Shown: one piece after another, positions 47,816-60,174 of the stretch
Layout of the letters: each line of letters opens with the position of its first letter
Numbering within the stretch: the first letter of the stretch is position 1
NCBI RefSeq assembly: GCF_032884065.1
Contig: NC_088880.1
Coordinates: 30,345,298 to 30,409,297, forward strand
Direction: 5' to 3'
DNA length: 64,000 nt
Origin: Artemia franciscana
Taxonomy: Eukaryota; Arthropoda; Branchiopoda; Anostraca; Artemiidae
Translations under genes and position numbers: made by a program
The notes under the pieces: generated by a model
Seen by the model: only the letters and a program-made list of their open reading frames with translations
What the model was told of the DNA's origin: nothing
Database searches by the model: none

Positions 47816-49380
47816 CAGTTCGTGGTAACGAACTGTAGTAAGGAGCGACCCTGCTCAATAGTAACCAAAACTCTAAAAAATGGAATTTTGATAATCAATA
47901 GCTACATCAAAGGAATCACATTTTAATGCTGATTTTAAATATATAAGTTCCATCAAGTTTAATCTTACCCATCAATAGTTACAAGCCTGAGAAAATTTGC
48001 CTTATTTAGGAAAATAGGGAGAAACACCCCCTAAAAGTCGTACGATCTTAACGAAAATGACACCATCAGATTCAGCGTATCAGAGAACCCTACTGTAGAA
48101 GTTTCAAGCTCCTATCTACAAAAATGTGGAATTTTGCATTTTTTGCCAGAAAACAAATCACGGGTGCGTGTTCATTCGTTTGTTTGTTGTTTTTTTTTCC
48201 CAGGGGTCATTGTATTGACCAAGTGGTCCTAGAATGTCGCAAGAGGGCTCATTATAACGGAAATGAAAAGTTCTAGTGCCCTTTTTAAGTGGCCAAAAAA
48301 AATGGAGGGCATCTAGGCCCCCTCCCACGCTCATTGCTTTCCCAAAGTTAACGGATCAAAATTTTGAGATAGCCATTTTGTTCAGCATAGTCAGAAACCA
48401 TAATAACTATGTCTTTGGGGATGACTTACTCCCCCACAATCCCTGGGGGAGGGGCTGCAAGTTACAAACTTTGACCAGTGTTTACATATAGTAATGGTTA
48501 TTGGGAAGTGTACAGACATTTTCAGGGGGATTTTATTTTATTTGAGGATGGGGCTGAGGAGAGGCGGCTATGTTGGAGGATCTTTTCTTGGTGAAATCTG
48601 TCATGGGGGAAGAAAAATTCAATGACAAGGGCGCAGGATTCTCTAGCATTACTATAAGAAAACAATGAAAAATAAACATGAAAACGTTTTCTCAAATGAA
48701 AGGAAGAAGTAGCATTGAAACTTAAAACGAACAGAGATTATTACGCATATGAGGGGTTCTAAAAATACTTTAGCATAAAGAGCAAGGTATATAGGAGGAG
48801 ATAAATACCTTGCTCTTTATGCTAAAGTATTTTGAGTAATTTCAACTGTTTATTCTACGGCCTTTCTGATTCAGGGGTCATTCTTAAAGAATTGAGACAA
48901 AACTTACGATTTAGTGTAAAGAGCGAGGTATTAACGAGGGTACAAATCCCCTCGTATACATAATAAAAATATAAGGTTATGAAAGTTTGATACGTAAGTT
49001 AATTCTTAAGTTTCGTATATTTTTTACTAATAAAAACGTTCGTTAAAAATTAAAAGTTCTGGTTGCCTTTTTAAGTAACCGAAAAATTGGAGGGCAACTA
49101 GGCCTCCTTCTCCACCCCATATTTCTCAAAATCGTCTGATCAAAACTAAGAGAAAGCCATTTAGCCAAAAAAAGAATTAATATACAAATTTCATTTAATA
49201 ATTTATGTGCGGAGAGCCAAAACCAAACATGCATTAATTCAAACAATTAAAAGCTTTAGCGTAAAGAGCGAGGGATTGCGGAGGGGTCAACTCATTTCAT
49301 ATACGGAGTAATTTCTGTTCGTTTTAAGTTTTAATGTCGCTCCTTACTTTCAGCTAAAAAAATTAGTTTTTTTTTATTTA
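47816..49380 (+). mobile_element. F1 element with single foldback arm
   Basis: Starts CAGTTCGTGGTAACGAACTG and AGTAAGGAGCGACCCTGCTC; ends GTCGCTCCTTACTTTCAGCT. Only one arm of the terminal foldback is present (49250-49370). It contains a separate hairpin at 48758-48834 with AAATACTTTAGCATAAAGAG mirrored by CTCTTTATGCTAAAGTATTT. Confidence 0.7.
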
Positions 49381-49880
49381 TTTTTTGCCAGAAGCAAGAT
49401 TACGAACATGTATTTATTTGTTTTGCTCTTTATTTGTTTTTCCCAGGGATAATCTCATCGACCCAGTGGCCGTAAGATATCGGGAGTGGGCTTATTCGAA
49501 CGGAAGTTAAAAGTTCTAGTGGGCTTTTAAAGCGACCGAAAAGATTGGAGGGCAACTAGGCTCTTTTCCAAGCCTCTTTTTTTCTCAAAATCATCTGATC
49601 AATATTTTGAGATAGCCATTTTGTTCAGTATAGCTGAAAAGCCCAATAATTATGCCTTTAAAGATAATATGACCCCCCAAGAGCCCTTGGGAAAAGTTCT
49701 TGAAGTTGTAAATTTTGCCAGCTGTTTACGTATAGTGTTTGTTGTTGGGAAGTATGCATACATTTTTCGGGTGGGAGATTTGGATTTTATACTTGGGATA
49801 TTTTCTACAGGGGGAATTTTTCAAGGGGAGGAAAGTTCTCAAGGGGTTGAATTTTCAGGGGAAACTTTACAAGGGGTGAA
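49381..49880 (+). mobile_element. Diverged F1-family sequence
   Basis: Landmarks CAGAAGCAAGATTACG, CCCAGGGATAAT, GGAGGGCAACTAGGCTC and GATAGCCATTTTGTTCAGTA follow the inner order of F1. The open frame at 49621-49884 lies in this repeat and is not supported as a gene. Confidence 0.5.
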
Positions 49881-50552
49881 TTAACCAGAATGTCTATTCT
49901 TTTGTCTTCCTTTCTCTTTGCTGACTCAATTTGACGTGTGGTGATGTTAAGGGTTATTATATGGTGTAAATTTTCACCAGTATTGAACTCTCTAGAGGAT
50001 ATGTCCTTTTGGAGAAGGTTTTTTTTTTTCATGGAGGTGAAGCCAGATATATTCGTATTATTTTAGAAATTTAAAAAAGGATTAGAAATTAAATAAAAAA
50101 CAAGTTTTTTAACTGAAAGTAAGGAACATTAAAACTTAAAACGACACTCTTTACTCTAAAGCATGAATTATGTCCTAATTTTTAAATAACGACTCATAAA
50201 AGACAAGATTCGTTTATTAACCAGATGTCTATTCTTTTGTCTTCCTTTCTCTTTGCTGACTCAATTTGACGTGTGGTGATGTTAAGGGTAATTATATGGT
50301 GTAAATTTTCACCAGTATTGAACTCTCTAGAGGATATGTCCTTTTGGAGAAGGGTTTTTTTTTTCATGGAGGCGAAGCCAGATATATTCGTATTATTTTA
50401 GAAATTTAAAAAAGGATTAGAAATTAAATAAAAAACAAATTTTTTAACTTAAAGTAAGGAACATTAAAACTTAAAACGACACTCTTTACTCTAAAGCGTG
50501 AATTATGTCCTAATTTTTAAATAACGACTCATAAAAGACAAGATTCGTTAAT
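49881..50552. repeat. Two-copy tandem repeat, 335-bp unit
   Basis: Units about 49881-50217 and 50217-50552 are almost identical (landmarks TGTCTATTCTTTTGTCTTCC at 49891 and 50226). Each contains CTCAATTTGACGTGTGGTGA and ends in F1-like TTAACTGAAAGTAAGGAACA and CGACACTCTTTACTCTAAAG. Confidence 0.8.
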
Positions 50553-51960
50553 TAGAACAATAAGTAGCTTTTTTAAAAGTACTAAGAAACTGCTTCAATG
50601 GCTCAAAGTTTAAAGCACAAATTTTTAATCCTGACGTTTTCTACCGGGCTAAGGTACTATCCAAGTTGAAAGACCATGTCTGCATTTATTTCAAGTCATT
50701 TTGACCAATCAGAGGTAAGACATGACCTTAAAATTCCCACTTCTTAATCTACCTTTATTCTAATTGAAGCAAAACAGAATTATAATTGGAAGTAAGGGTA
50801 CATGCGAATGTTGCTCTACATATTCAAAATTCACATAGTTTACATAGGAGTTGTTCCTTAAGAATTGTGACTCAATTTAGACTTTAGAATAAAGAACGAA
50901 GTGTTGAGGAGGAGGCAACCCGCTTCATATTCGCAACAATTTTTGTCCGTTTTAAGTTTTAATGTTGTTCCTTACTTTCAGTTGAAAAACTTTTTCAATT
51001 AATTTCTCATTGTTTTTTAAATTATCCCAAGGAATCTGGCCCAACTTCAACGGATAAATACCCCCCCCCCCTCGGGTATATCCTCTAGACAATTCAATCC
51101 CGGAGAATAATTACCCAGAACAATTATTTTTAACAACTCAACACGTAAAACTAAAACGGAAAAGAGAAAGCAAGAAATATAGAAAGAATTTTGTCTAGGA
51201 ATTCGGAAAAATTCCCCCAGTGTATAATTTCTTTGACAAGTTCACCCCCTGGAAACTTCCCTCCCCATGGAATGTTCTCCTGTAAAAAAAAAACCACCAA
51301 ATTCGTCTTTCCACCCTAAAATGTATGCATGATTCCCAATAACAAATACTATTCGAAAAAATGGGCAATTTTTATAATTTAAAGACCTTTCCTCTGGGGC
51401 TGTGAGAGGTTCATATTATATCCAAAGGCACTGTTATTGAGCATTTCAACTAAAATGAATAAAATGACTATCTAGAAATTTCAATGGGGTAGTTTTGGGG
51501 AAGAAGGGTGTAGAGGGGGCCCAGTTAACCTTCAATTAATTTGGTCACTTAGAAAGGGCACTAGAACGTTTAACTTCCGTCCGAATGGTGTTATATCGCC
51601 CCCGGGGCGATACAAACACCCCTGGGAAAAAGCAAAAAAAAATACAACAAATAAACATGCAAACTCTGCAACAGGATTCTCTGATACACTGAATCTGATC
51701 GTTGGATTTTCATTAAAATCTTATTACATTTTTGGGCTGTTTCCCTCTTTTTTGAAAATAAGGCACATTTGCTCAGGCTCTTAGCCTTTGATGGGTAAGA
51801 CTAAACTTAATGAAACTTATATGCTGGAAATAAGCATAAAAATCTGATTCTTATGATTTATCTATTGGTATAAAAATCCCGTTTTTGGAGTTTCGGTTAC
51901 TACTGAGCCGGGTCATTCCTTATTAACAGTTCGTTACCAAGAACTGTTTGAAATTTTTTA
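50553..51960 (-). mobile_element. Old F1-family element
   Basis: It ends with TACTGAGCCGGGTCATTCC and the palindrome AACAGTTCGTTACCAAGAACTG (landmark AGTTCGTTACCAAGAACT, 51938-51957). 51780-51930 follows the F1 inner order (CTCAGGCTC, GATGGGTAAGACTAAAC). 50590-50790 instead resembles 55330-55500. Confidence 0.5.
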
Positions 51961-52029
51961 TACGTTCTACTTTGTTTGCATTCCATTTTTATACTCTCAT
52001 TGAAAGTGACGCCCTTTGAATTTTTATCT

Positions 52030-53050
52030 GAACAGTAAGTCATACTGTCTGCTTTCATTTTTTAAGGTATAAAGTGGAAGGACTGATAATTTAGTCACTG
52101 CCACACCTTTGCAATTGGTTAATTTTTTATTTTAATTTGTAAGTTTTTTTTATTTTTGATACTGATATTTCCATTTTGCTTCTTTTTAATTCTGATATAC
52201 CCCGTCTTTTCTGTGGTATCAATGTATACCCAGTACGTTTAGGAAATATATGATTCTTCTCAGTGAACGTGCTCTATAATCAGAGGTACTAATTAAGGGA
52301 GCAGAGTAAGGACGTAGTTTCCCTTTCTAGATTCAAAATATTCCTTTTTGGTATTTTCATTAAGAAATCAGCAAAACACGCCCCTAGATTAGGAAAAATA
52401 TTTAGTTTTGTATCTTGATAATAAATATAAACAAAACAATTGCACCCCCTCTATAATTTGTGAACCTGATACCCTGTGTACAGCATCAATATTTCAAGAA
52501 AGCAAGATATTTGTCTGTCTATAGTTTCTTCAGATTTTCTTATTATTTTACAACTTCACATTTATTAACAATTTATGTTGTTTGTATTCCGAGCATTCCC
52601 CAAGAAACACGTTCTTGGAAGCAGATATAAAATGAGAATACCTTCTGTATTCACTAGAAATTGTTTATTTAAACTAACCTTAGAGTGTTTTCCAGGAATA
52701 GATTTATTTAATAGTCTACAATAAAAAGGACAGTAATAGAAAGGACACCCTAGATAAGGTTGGGATAATATTAAAAAATCATATCAAGTCTCAGAAGAAA
52801 TTTTAGATGTTGGCTAATGCAGATAGTTTTTCATGAAGATGAAGTTATTCATGAAGCAGATTAATGAAGATTTCAGGGAGAATGGCAAAATATATTTTTC
52901 AAAATATAAGCAAGGGATAAATTCGTGTTTTTCTAATAGTTTCAATAAAAATTCCAAAAACTTAATTTTTTAATGAAAATACTCCCGAAAAAGGTACTTT
53001 TTAAAATTCAGAGGGAATATAAGGTTGGCATATGCTCCACTCTCTTGAAG
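52030..53050 (+). repeat. Segmental duplication, copy 1
   Basis: Matches 55840-56690 in the same orientation: CCACACCTTTGC, CCGTCTTTTCTGTGG, TTATGTTGTTTGTATTCCGA, GAAACACGTTCTTGGAAGCA, GAGTGTTTTCCA. About 75-80 percent by eye with indels. No shared reading frame was seen, so it is probably an old duplication or a long unidentified repeat. Confidence 0.6.
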
Positions 53051-53059
53051 CCGCTGAGA

Positions 53060-53460
53060 GAGGAAGCTTTAAGGATTACCTTAAAGCTTCCTTAATCCTT
53101 AAAGCTAATCCTCAAATCCTTAATCCTTAATCCTTAAATCCTAATTAAAACAAGCCAAAAGCTAAAATTAAAACAAGCCTAATTAAAACAAGCCTAATTA
53201 AAGCAACTATAACAAACTATAACAATCTATGACATAACTATAACAAACTATAACAACTATAACATAACTATAACAAATATATAACTATAAGTTGTATATA
53301 ACTATAAGTTATATATAACTATAGTTATATAACTATAACTATAACTATATAACAAACTATAACATAACCAACTATAACAAACTATAACAAGCCTAATTAA
53401 AACAAGCCAAAAGCTTAGACAAGCCAAAGCTATGTTACCTATTAGACAAACATACAGCTG
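53060..53460. repeat. Simple-sequence tract: CTTAATC then ACTATAAC repeats
   Basis: 53060-53150 holds AATCCTTAATCCTTAAATCC-type repeats; 53150-53400 holds AATTAAAACAAGCC units and ACTATAACAA/ACTATAAGTT repeats. Confidence 0.8.
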
Positions 53461-53789
53461 TGACTTGCACCGATAGGGCCAATTTAAAATTGTCTGGCTA
53501 ACGGATGACTCATCGTCTGGGCGAATTTCCTGCCTCCTTTAATTTTCTAACTGAATCATAAATAAAAAAACGGGTTCTGCACGAGAAAAGGAAAAAGGAA
53601 GGATTGAGTTTCAAACAAAGATAATAGATTACCAAAAGTATATTTGTATGATGAATAAAGCCCGGGCCTAAAAACAATACATTAAAATAATTCCAAAAGT
53701 AATAAACAGACATAAACAAGTTCAGTACAAATACAAAATTATTTAGACTATAACCCACTCATCTTTTGAAGTTCAATTTTTGTTTGAGA

Positions 53790-54130
53790 CCAAAAATTAA
53801 CTTTAATAATCATTCAACTTTTTATTAAATTATTATATTACTATTAAATAACATTACTATTATATATTATTTAGTGCATTATTTCACACATTTTATATTT
53901 TATATTTTTATTATAAATTTATTTTTTTATAATTATTTTTATTATAATTTATTTTTTATTATATTTTTATTATAAATTATATTCTAATTACAATTTTGTA
54001 TTTGTATTTTATTTTCTATAGCTATACATTATTTTATATGTTTTAATATGTTATTATATACATTATTTAAAATTTGATTAAATGTTATTATTTAGTAATA
54101 TAATTATTAAATAATTATATATATCTATCT
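53790..54130. repeat. Extreme AT-rich low-complexity tract
   Basis: ATTATTA, TTTTATTATAAATT and similar; nearly no G or C over about 340 bp. No structure beyond simple sequence. Confidence 0.8.
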
Positions 54131-54134
54131 ATAA

Positions 54135-54375
54135 TTATTTTCGAACTTGCAGGAATTTCTAAGCGCCAATAAAAAATGTTTTATTAGCCCCCCAAGCTTT
54201 TCCAGAGACAGCGCTGGGAACACTTGCTGATAAAATTGATCCCCTGTTGAGCTTTATAACTTTCTAATTTTTCCTGTAACACTTTGCTAAAGGGTAATCC
54301 AAAAAGATTACATGGGAAGGCTCCATTTAAAGGCCATGGAAAGGCTAGTTTTTATTTAGTTAGAAAAATACCTCG
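54135..54375 (+). repeat. Duplicated segment, copy 2
   Basis: Direct-orientation partner of 45115-45350; see landmarks there. Confidence 0.65.
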
Positions 54376-55800
54376 TGTTGCTTTTAAGCCTTTTTTTGTT
54401 TTTGCTTTTTACTATTAATAGCGGTGCGCAAAAAGTTTTTACAAAAACTTCTCTGTAGTGGGAAAAAAAATATTTACTGTTATTTTTTCGATTTGGTTTG
54501 TAGCTAAAATTAATTTATAAACGCAATTGGCATTGTTATATCTGCACACACATTGGTTGAATTTTCGTGTCTATGAAAAAAAATGATAAATTCATTTTGT
54601 AGTGTAATAGAGAAAATACAAGATTCATTTTAAACTCATGTCTTTGCTTTCGTCCAAATGGCTATCAATATTCTAAACTTCCGATTGAGGTTACCATAAA
54701 AATTTTCTGCTTTCCATTTGTGAAAATTCCTCTTTTTTCCATTAAATAGCCATAGATCTTTATCATATTACAAGTACTATTGGATACAAGCTAAAAACAC
54801 TATTTTCCCACTTGGACCTATCTTACTGGAAAATTGTGATTTAAAAAAAAAAAATGTGTTTATTTCTTTTCATAATATGCAGTTCCTAGGGCAGTACTAC
54901 ATTTTTGCCAGTATTGCCAAGCTGGACAGCTAAAGGAAATAAGGAGAAAAATTTAACTAAATTTGTCAATGCTTTTCGTACATAAAATATCAAACATTAA
55001 CATCGTATTGATTCCCAGGGACAAGTACACCTTCAAAGGATGGGTAGTCTTTCTTAAGTCATTTTAGCAATATTTTCTAGCGTATTTTGTGCTAATTTTC
55101 ATCCGTCTTCCTTTTTCACTTTGTTCTTAACAGCCAAAAACTGCATAACTGTACATAAAAATGTATTCCATAAAAATTAAACCCAATTTTCGAATATATA
55201 TATGGTTGTCCAAGTTTCTGCTAAACTAGTTCAATCATATTTCATTTTCGCTGTTTTTGGTGCTTTAACGCTAAGTCACTATTTGTGCAACACTGATTTC
55301 ATCATAACTGACGGGCTTATATGCTACACTGGCTCTAAGTTTAAAATTCGAATTTCAAATCCTGACGTGTTCCGTCGGGTTAAGGCACAGTCCAGGTTGG
55401 AAGACCCATATCTCATTTCTGCATTTTAACCACTCAAAGGGAAGACATGATCTTAAAGTTGACATTTCTTTATCTACCAGTAATTTGATTGAAGAACATT
55501 AAGAAACCAGTTGTAACTTGTAGGCAAATAATATGGGTATCTTATGAGAGTAGAAACTTGCGCTAGTATTGGCAAAAAACATCAGTGCCATCTAGTGTTT
55601 GGTTCCAATTGACTTTTTCAAGCTTTGTAATCACACTGAAAAAAATATCATGTCGTCAAACGCTAGATGGTGTTGAAAATTCTTTGTCGACACAATTACC
55701 GTTTCCCACTTTTGTCAGTTCCCGATCTCCCACTCTTGTAAGTTCATTCAAGAAAGTGGATCTGGCACTCAAGTTTTGATTAGAGTGACAATATTACTTT
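54376..55800. other. No gene seen; part shared with 50.6 kb
   Basis: 55330-55500 (AATCCTGACGTGTTCCGTCG, AAGGGAAGACATGATCTTAAA region) resembles 50625-50790, so the open frame at 55202-55429 overlaps a repeat and is not a supported gene. The rest is AT-rich and unassigned. Confidence 0.4.
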
Positions 55801-55839
55801 CTAAATTTATGTTCGAGCGCAAAGTAGAAAGAGTGATGA

Positions 55840-56860
55840 GCTAAACAGTACCACACCTTTGCCGTAGGCTCTTTTTTTTAGGATTATCCCCCTTCTGGAA
55901 CTGATATTTCTATTTTGCTTCTTGCCACAGTTGATGAGGACCGTCTTTTCTGTGGCACCAACATATTCTATTGTTGTTCGAAAATATTCGAATCTTCTTA
56001 GTGACAATAGACCTACTGTACAATCAGGGGTACCAAATAGGATGTGCGGAGGGGGGGGGGGAGTAGTTGCTCACCCATATTAAAAAACATCTATTTTTGT
56101 ATTCTAATTAAAAAAAACAGGACACACTTAAATGGACGAAATCATGCCTCCTCCCACCCTTTATATTTCATGACCCTAACACCCATATGTACAATATCAA
56201 AATGTGAAGAAAACAAGATGTTTGTGAGTCTATTGCTCTCTTCCATTTTCTTATTATTTCACAACTTCGGTTATTAACAATTCATGTTGTTTGTCTTCCG
56301 AGTATCCCCGAGAAACACGTTCTTGGAAGCAGATGTAAAATGAGAATATTTTATATATTTAATGGAAACTGTTTATTTAGACTATATCTTTAGAGTGTTT
56401 TCCAAGAATAGCTTTACTTAATAGTCAACAAAAAAGTGACTGAGAGGAGGCCCTAAAATAGGATGGGATAAGATTAAAAGCACGTACCAAATCCCCCGAG
56501 GATTTAACTGTGTTGGCTAGAGCAGCCGTGGCTTCAATTTCCGACAATTTTAGAAGGGAGAGGGAAGCAGATTTTATCGCTCAAAACCTAGAGGGCAGGC
56601 TTTGTTTTTTTTTTCAATGAATAAAGAAAAAAAGTGACATTTTAACATGGAAATAACCCCTAAACGGGTTTTTGTCGAAATATACGGAGGAATGTAGGAG
56701 AGGACCCCCTCTCCCTTGACACCAATGAAAGAAGAAGAGTTAGTGTTTGTCTTTTCTGTGAAACATGCGATTTTATAACAAGCCTCCAGCTGTAACTTGA
56801 ACCGAAGGGATTGGATACTTTTATCATTAAATTTATATTACTTCTACAAGTCAGCATTTT
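55840..56860 (+). repeat. Segmental duplication, copy 2
   Basis: Partner of 52030-53050; the shared order of landmarks continues to CAGCTGTAACTTGAACCGA (56787), resembling CAGCTGTGACTTGCACCGA (53456). Confidence 0.6.
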
Positions 56861-56949
56861 GATATTAATTAGAAATTCTCTAAGAGAATGATATGAACTT
56901 GCTTAAAAATGGGAAAGGCTGTCTCACATTGCTGGGCTACTTCTGTCGT

Positions 56950-57550
56950 CTTTTTCAATATTCTAAAAATGTAATTTTATTCGGTAGATTCTAAAAAGAT
57001 TTTTATTTGAAATTCTAAAACTTAAAAATTCTAATTCTAAAAATGATAATTTTTATTCTAAAATGCAAATCTGTAAAAATTCTAAAAATTATAAATTTTG
57101 ATTCTAAAAACGATTTTTTTTTCTAAAATGTAATTCGGTAGATTCTAAAAATTATAATTTCTAATTATAAAATGTTATTTCTTCTAAAATACAAATCGAT
57201 AGATTCTAAAAAGGTTTTTATTCGAAATTCTATAAATTATATTTCTAAAAATGTATTTTTTTTTCTAAAATGTAATTTGGTAGATTCCAAGAATTATAAT
57301 TTCGAATTTTAAAAATGTATTTTTTTTCTAAAATACAAATCGGCAGATTCTAAAAAGGTTTTTATTCGAAATTCTACAAATTATAACTTCTAATTCTAAA
57401 TTTTTTTATCTAAAATGTAATTCTAAATATTATAAATTCTAATTCTAAAAGTGTAATTTTTTTCTACAATGCAATTTGCTAGATTTTAATATGGTTTTTA
57501 TTTGAAATTGTAAGAATTATAAATTCTAATTCTAAAATCGTAATTTGGTA
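56950..57550. repeat. Degenerate tandem repeat built on GATTCTAAAAA
   Basis: Repeated GGTAGATTCTAAAAAGGTTT, TTTATTCGAAATTCTA, AATTATAATTTCTAATTCTA and TTTTTTCTAAAATGTAATTC blocks, about 8-10 units with a period of roughly 60-110 bp. Confidence 0.8.
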
Positions 57551-57574
57551 AAAGGATGAAACTAAACCGCAGCT

Positions 57575-59155
57575 GGACGCTAAAGTTTTTAATTGTTTTA
57601 AAAATTAGAATTGTGGCAAAGAGTCAAACTTTAGCGTAAAGAGCAAGGGATTGTGGAGGGGAAAACCCATTTCATATACGGAGTAATTTCTGTTCGTTTT
57701 AAGTTTGATTGTCGCTCCTTACTTTAAGTTAAAAAAACTAGTTTTTTTTTTAATTATGTGCTCTCCTCACATAAATTATTAAAATGAAATTTGCATACTA
57801 ATTCTCTTTTTGGCTAAATGACTTTCTCTTAATTTTGATCAGACGATTTTGAGAAATAAGAGGTGGAGAAGGAGGCGTAGTTGCCCTCCAATTTTTCTGT
57901 TACTTGAAAAGGTAACTAGAACTTTTAATTTTTAACGAACGTGTTTATTAGTAAAAGATATGCGTAGCTTAAGAAATAACTTACGTAACAAACTTTTATA
58001 TTCTTATATTTTTATTATGTATATGAGGGGGTTTGGCCCCTCGTTAATACCTCTCTCTTTATACTAAATTTTAAGTTTTGTCCCAATTCTTTAAGAATGA
58101 CCCCTGAACCAGAAAAGCCGTAGAATAAGTAGTCGAAATTACTAAAAATACTTTATCATAAAGAGCGATGTATTTATCTCCTCCTAAATACCTCGCTCTT
58201 TATGCTAAAGTATTTTTAGAGCCCCTCATATGCTTAATAATTTCTGTTCGTTTTAAGTTTTAATGCTACTCCTTACTTTCAATTGAAAAAACTTGTTCAT
58301 GTTTATTTTTTTATTGTTTTTTTTATAGTAATGCTTGCAAATCCTTCACACTTTTCATTGAGTTTCTCTTCCCCCATGACATATTCCTCAAAGGAAAAGA
58401 TCCTCCCACATAGCCCCCTCCCCTCAACCCAACCCCCAAAACCGAAAGAATACCCCTGAAAAAGTCTGTACACTTCCCAATAACCATTACTGTATGTAAA
58501 CACTGGTCAAAGTTTGTAACTTGCAGCCCCTCCCCCAGGGACTGTGGGGAGTAAGTTATCCCCAAAGACATAGTTATCATGGTTTTTGACTATGCGGAAC
58601 AAAATGGCTATCTCAAAATTTTGATCCGTTGACTTTGGGAAAAAAATGAGCGTGGGAGGGGGCCTAGGTACCCTCCAATTTTTTGGTCTCTTAACTAGGG
58701 CACTAGAACTTTTTATTCCCATTAGAATGAGCCCTCTTGCGACATTCTAGGACCACCTGGTCGATACGATGACCCCTGGGGAAAAAAAAAACAAAAAAAA
58801 AAACAACCGAACAAATAAACACGCACCCGTGATCTGTTTTCTGGCAAAAAATACGAAATTCCAAATTTTTGTAGATAGGAGCTTGAAATTTTGCTGTAAG
58901 GTTCTCTGATACGGTGAATGCGATGGTGTGATTTTCGTCAAGATTCTATAACTTTTAGTGGGTGTTTCCCCCTATTTTCCAAAATAAGGTAAATTTTCTC
59001 AGGCTCGTAACTTTTGACTACAAAGACTAAATTTGATTAAACTTATATATTTAAAATCAGCATAAAAATCTGATTCTTTTGACATATTTTTTAGCATCAA
59101 AATTCCGATTTTTAGAGTTTCGTTTGCTATTGAGCCGGGTCGCTCCTTACTTAAT
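57575..59155 (-). mobile_element. F1 element, minus orientation, one foldback arm
   Basis: The left part holds CTTTAGCGTAAAGAGCAAGG and TTTCATATACGGAGTAATTT, then GTCGCTCCTTACTTTAAG; the right end is GAGCCGGGTCGCTCCTTACT. An internal hairpin lies at 58140-58215 (AAAATACTTTATCATAAAGA / CTTTATGCTAAAGTATTTTT). Confidence 0.7.
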
Positions 59156-59347
59156 AGATCCAGAAATTCCATTTTGTTGCTACATGTTCACTATTTTATA
59201 ACCTAACAGGAATTTACGTTACGTGAAGTCCTATATTCAACAAGAGTCTACTTAGAATTGTATACATTACGGAGAAAATACTATTCTTAATGGTACGTAG
59301 TAGCGCTAGTGTTAAAAATTAGACTGCGCAGTGTGAAAGCACTGTAA

Positions 59348-59645
59348 CCCCTGGTTTCCGCTGCTGCGATTTCGCGCAAAATCCTGCGACATGCGACAAA
59401 TGACACAAATCGTGCGACAAACAACGCAAAACCATCCGTTTTTCTGCAAACAAATCGCATGCGTTGTTCTGATTAAAAAAAAATCCTAACCAAAGTCATT
59501 GAAAAGCTAATTTTGGCTGTTCTAGAGTTTGTCGCAGCGACGCAAAAGTCTGCGTTTCTTTGTGAACCTCTGTCCGATTCTTTCGTACGTCTGTTCCACC
59601 AGAAAAAAATCATGTCGGGATTGAAGCAGCAGTGGAAACCAGGGG
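59348..59645. mobile_element. Harbinger-like MITE, 298 bp
   Basis: 20-bp terminal inverted repeats CCCCTGGTTTCCGCTGCTGC and GCAGCAGTGGAAACCAGGGG (one mismatch) are flanked by TAA on both sides (59345-59347 and 59646-59648). A three-base TAA duplication fits the PIF/Harbinger superfamily (TWA targets). No transposase. Subterminal GCGAC repeats (GCGACATGCGAC, GTCGCAGCGACGC) are present. Confidence 0.7.
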
Positions 59646-60174
59646 TAAGACTTCTGAAAAAACATACCTTAAACTTTAGAGAACATGAATCTTAAATAGG
59701 GAAGGAGAGAGGAATGTTGGTTGGAAAGAGAAACATTTTTCGCCACCGTGTTGTCCTTAGATCACCTAACACTACCATGGGTTCATGGCAACGACAGCTG
59801 TCACGTTACCACTGTGACAGTTGCCACTGTCTGTTCTCTGTGTCTGTGTAATTTTGGCTGTTCTAGAGTTTGTCGCAGCGACGCAAAAGTCTGCGTTTCT
59901 TTGTGAACCTCTGTCCGATTCTTTCGTACGTCTGTTCCACCAGAAAAAAATCATGTCGGGATTGAAGCAGCAGTGGAAACCAGGGGTAAGACTTCTGAAA
60001 AAACATACCTTAAACTTTAGAGAACATGAATCTTAAATAGGGAAGGAGAGAGGAATGTTGGTTGGAAAGAGAAACATTTTTCGCCACCGTGTTGTCCTTA
60101 GATCACCTAACACTACCATGGGTTCATGGCAACGACAGCTGTCACGTTACCACTGTGACAGTTGCCACTGTCTG
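59509..60174. repeat. 325-bp direct duplication with 16-bp spacer
   Basis: 59509-59833 and 59850-60174 appear identical. The unit starts inside the MITE (AATTTTGGCTGTTCTAGAG) and runs past its end to GTTGCCACTGTCTG. The unit's open frame therefore occurs twice and is not evidence of a gene. Confidence 0.85.

Noticed and set aside
55202-55429. 75-codon open frame with a hydrophobic start
   Set aside because: It overlaps a repeat shared with 50.6 kb that is not open there, and no family is recognised.
59513-60036. Two identical ~60-codon frames starting in the MITE
   Set aside because: Identity comes from the 325-bp DNA duplication, and the frame crosses the MITE end into flank.
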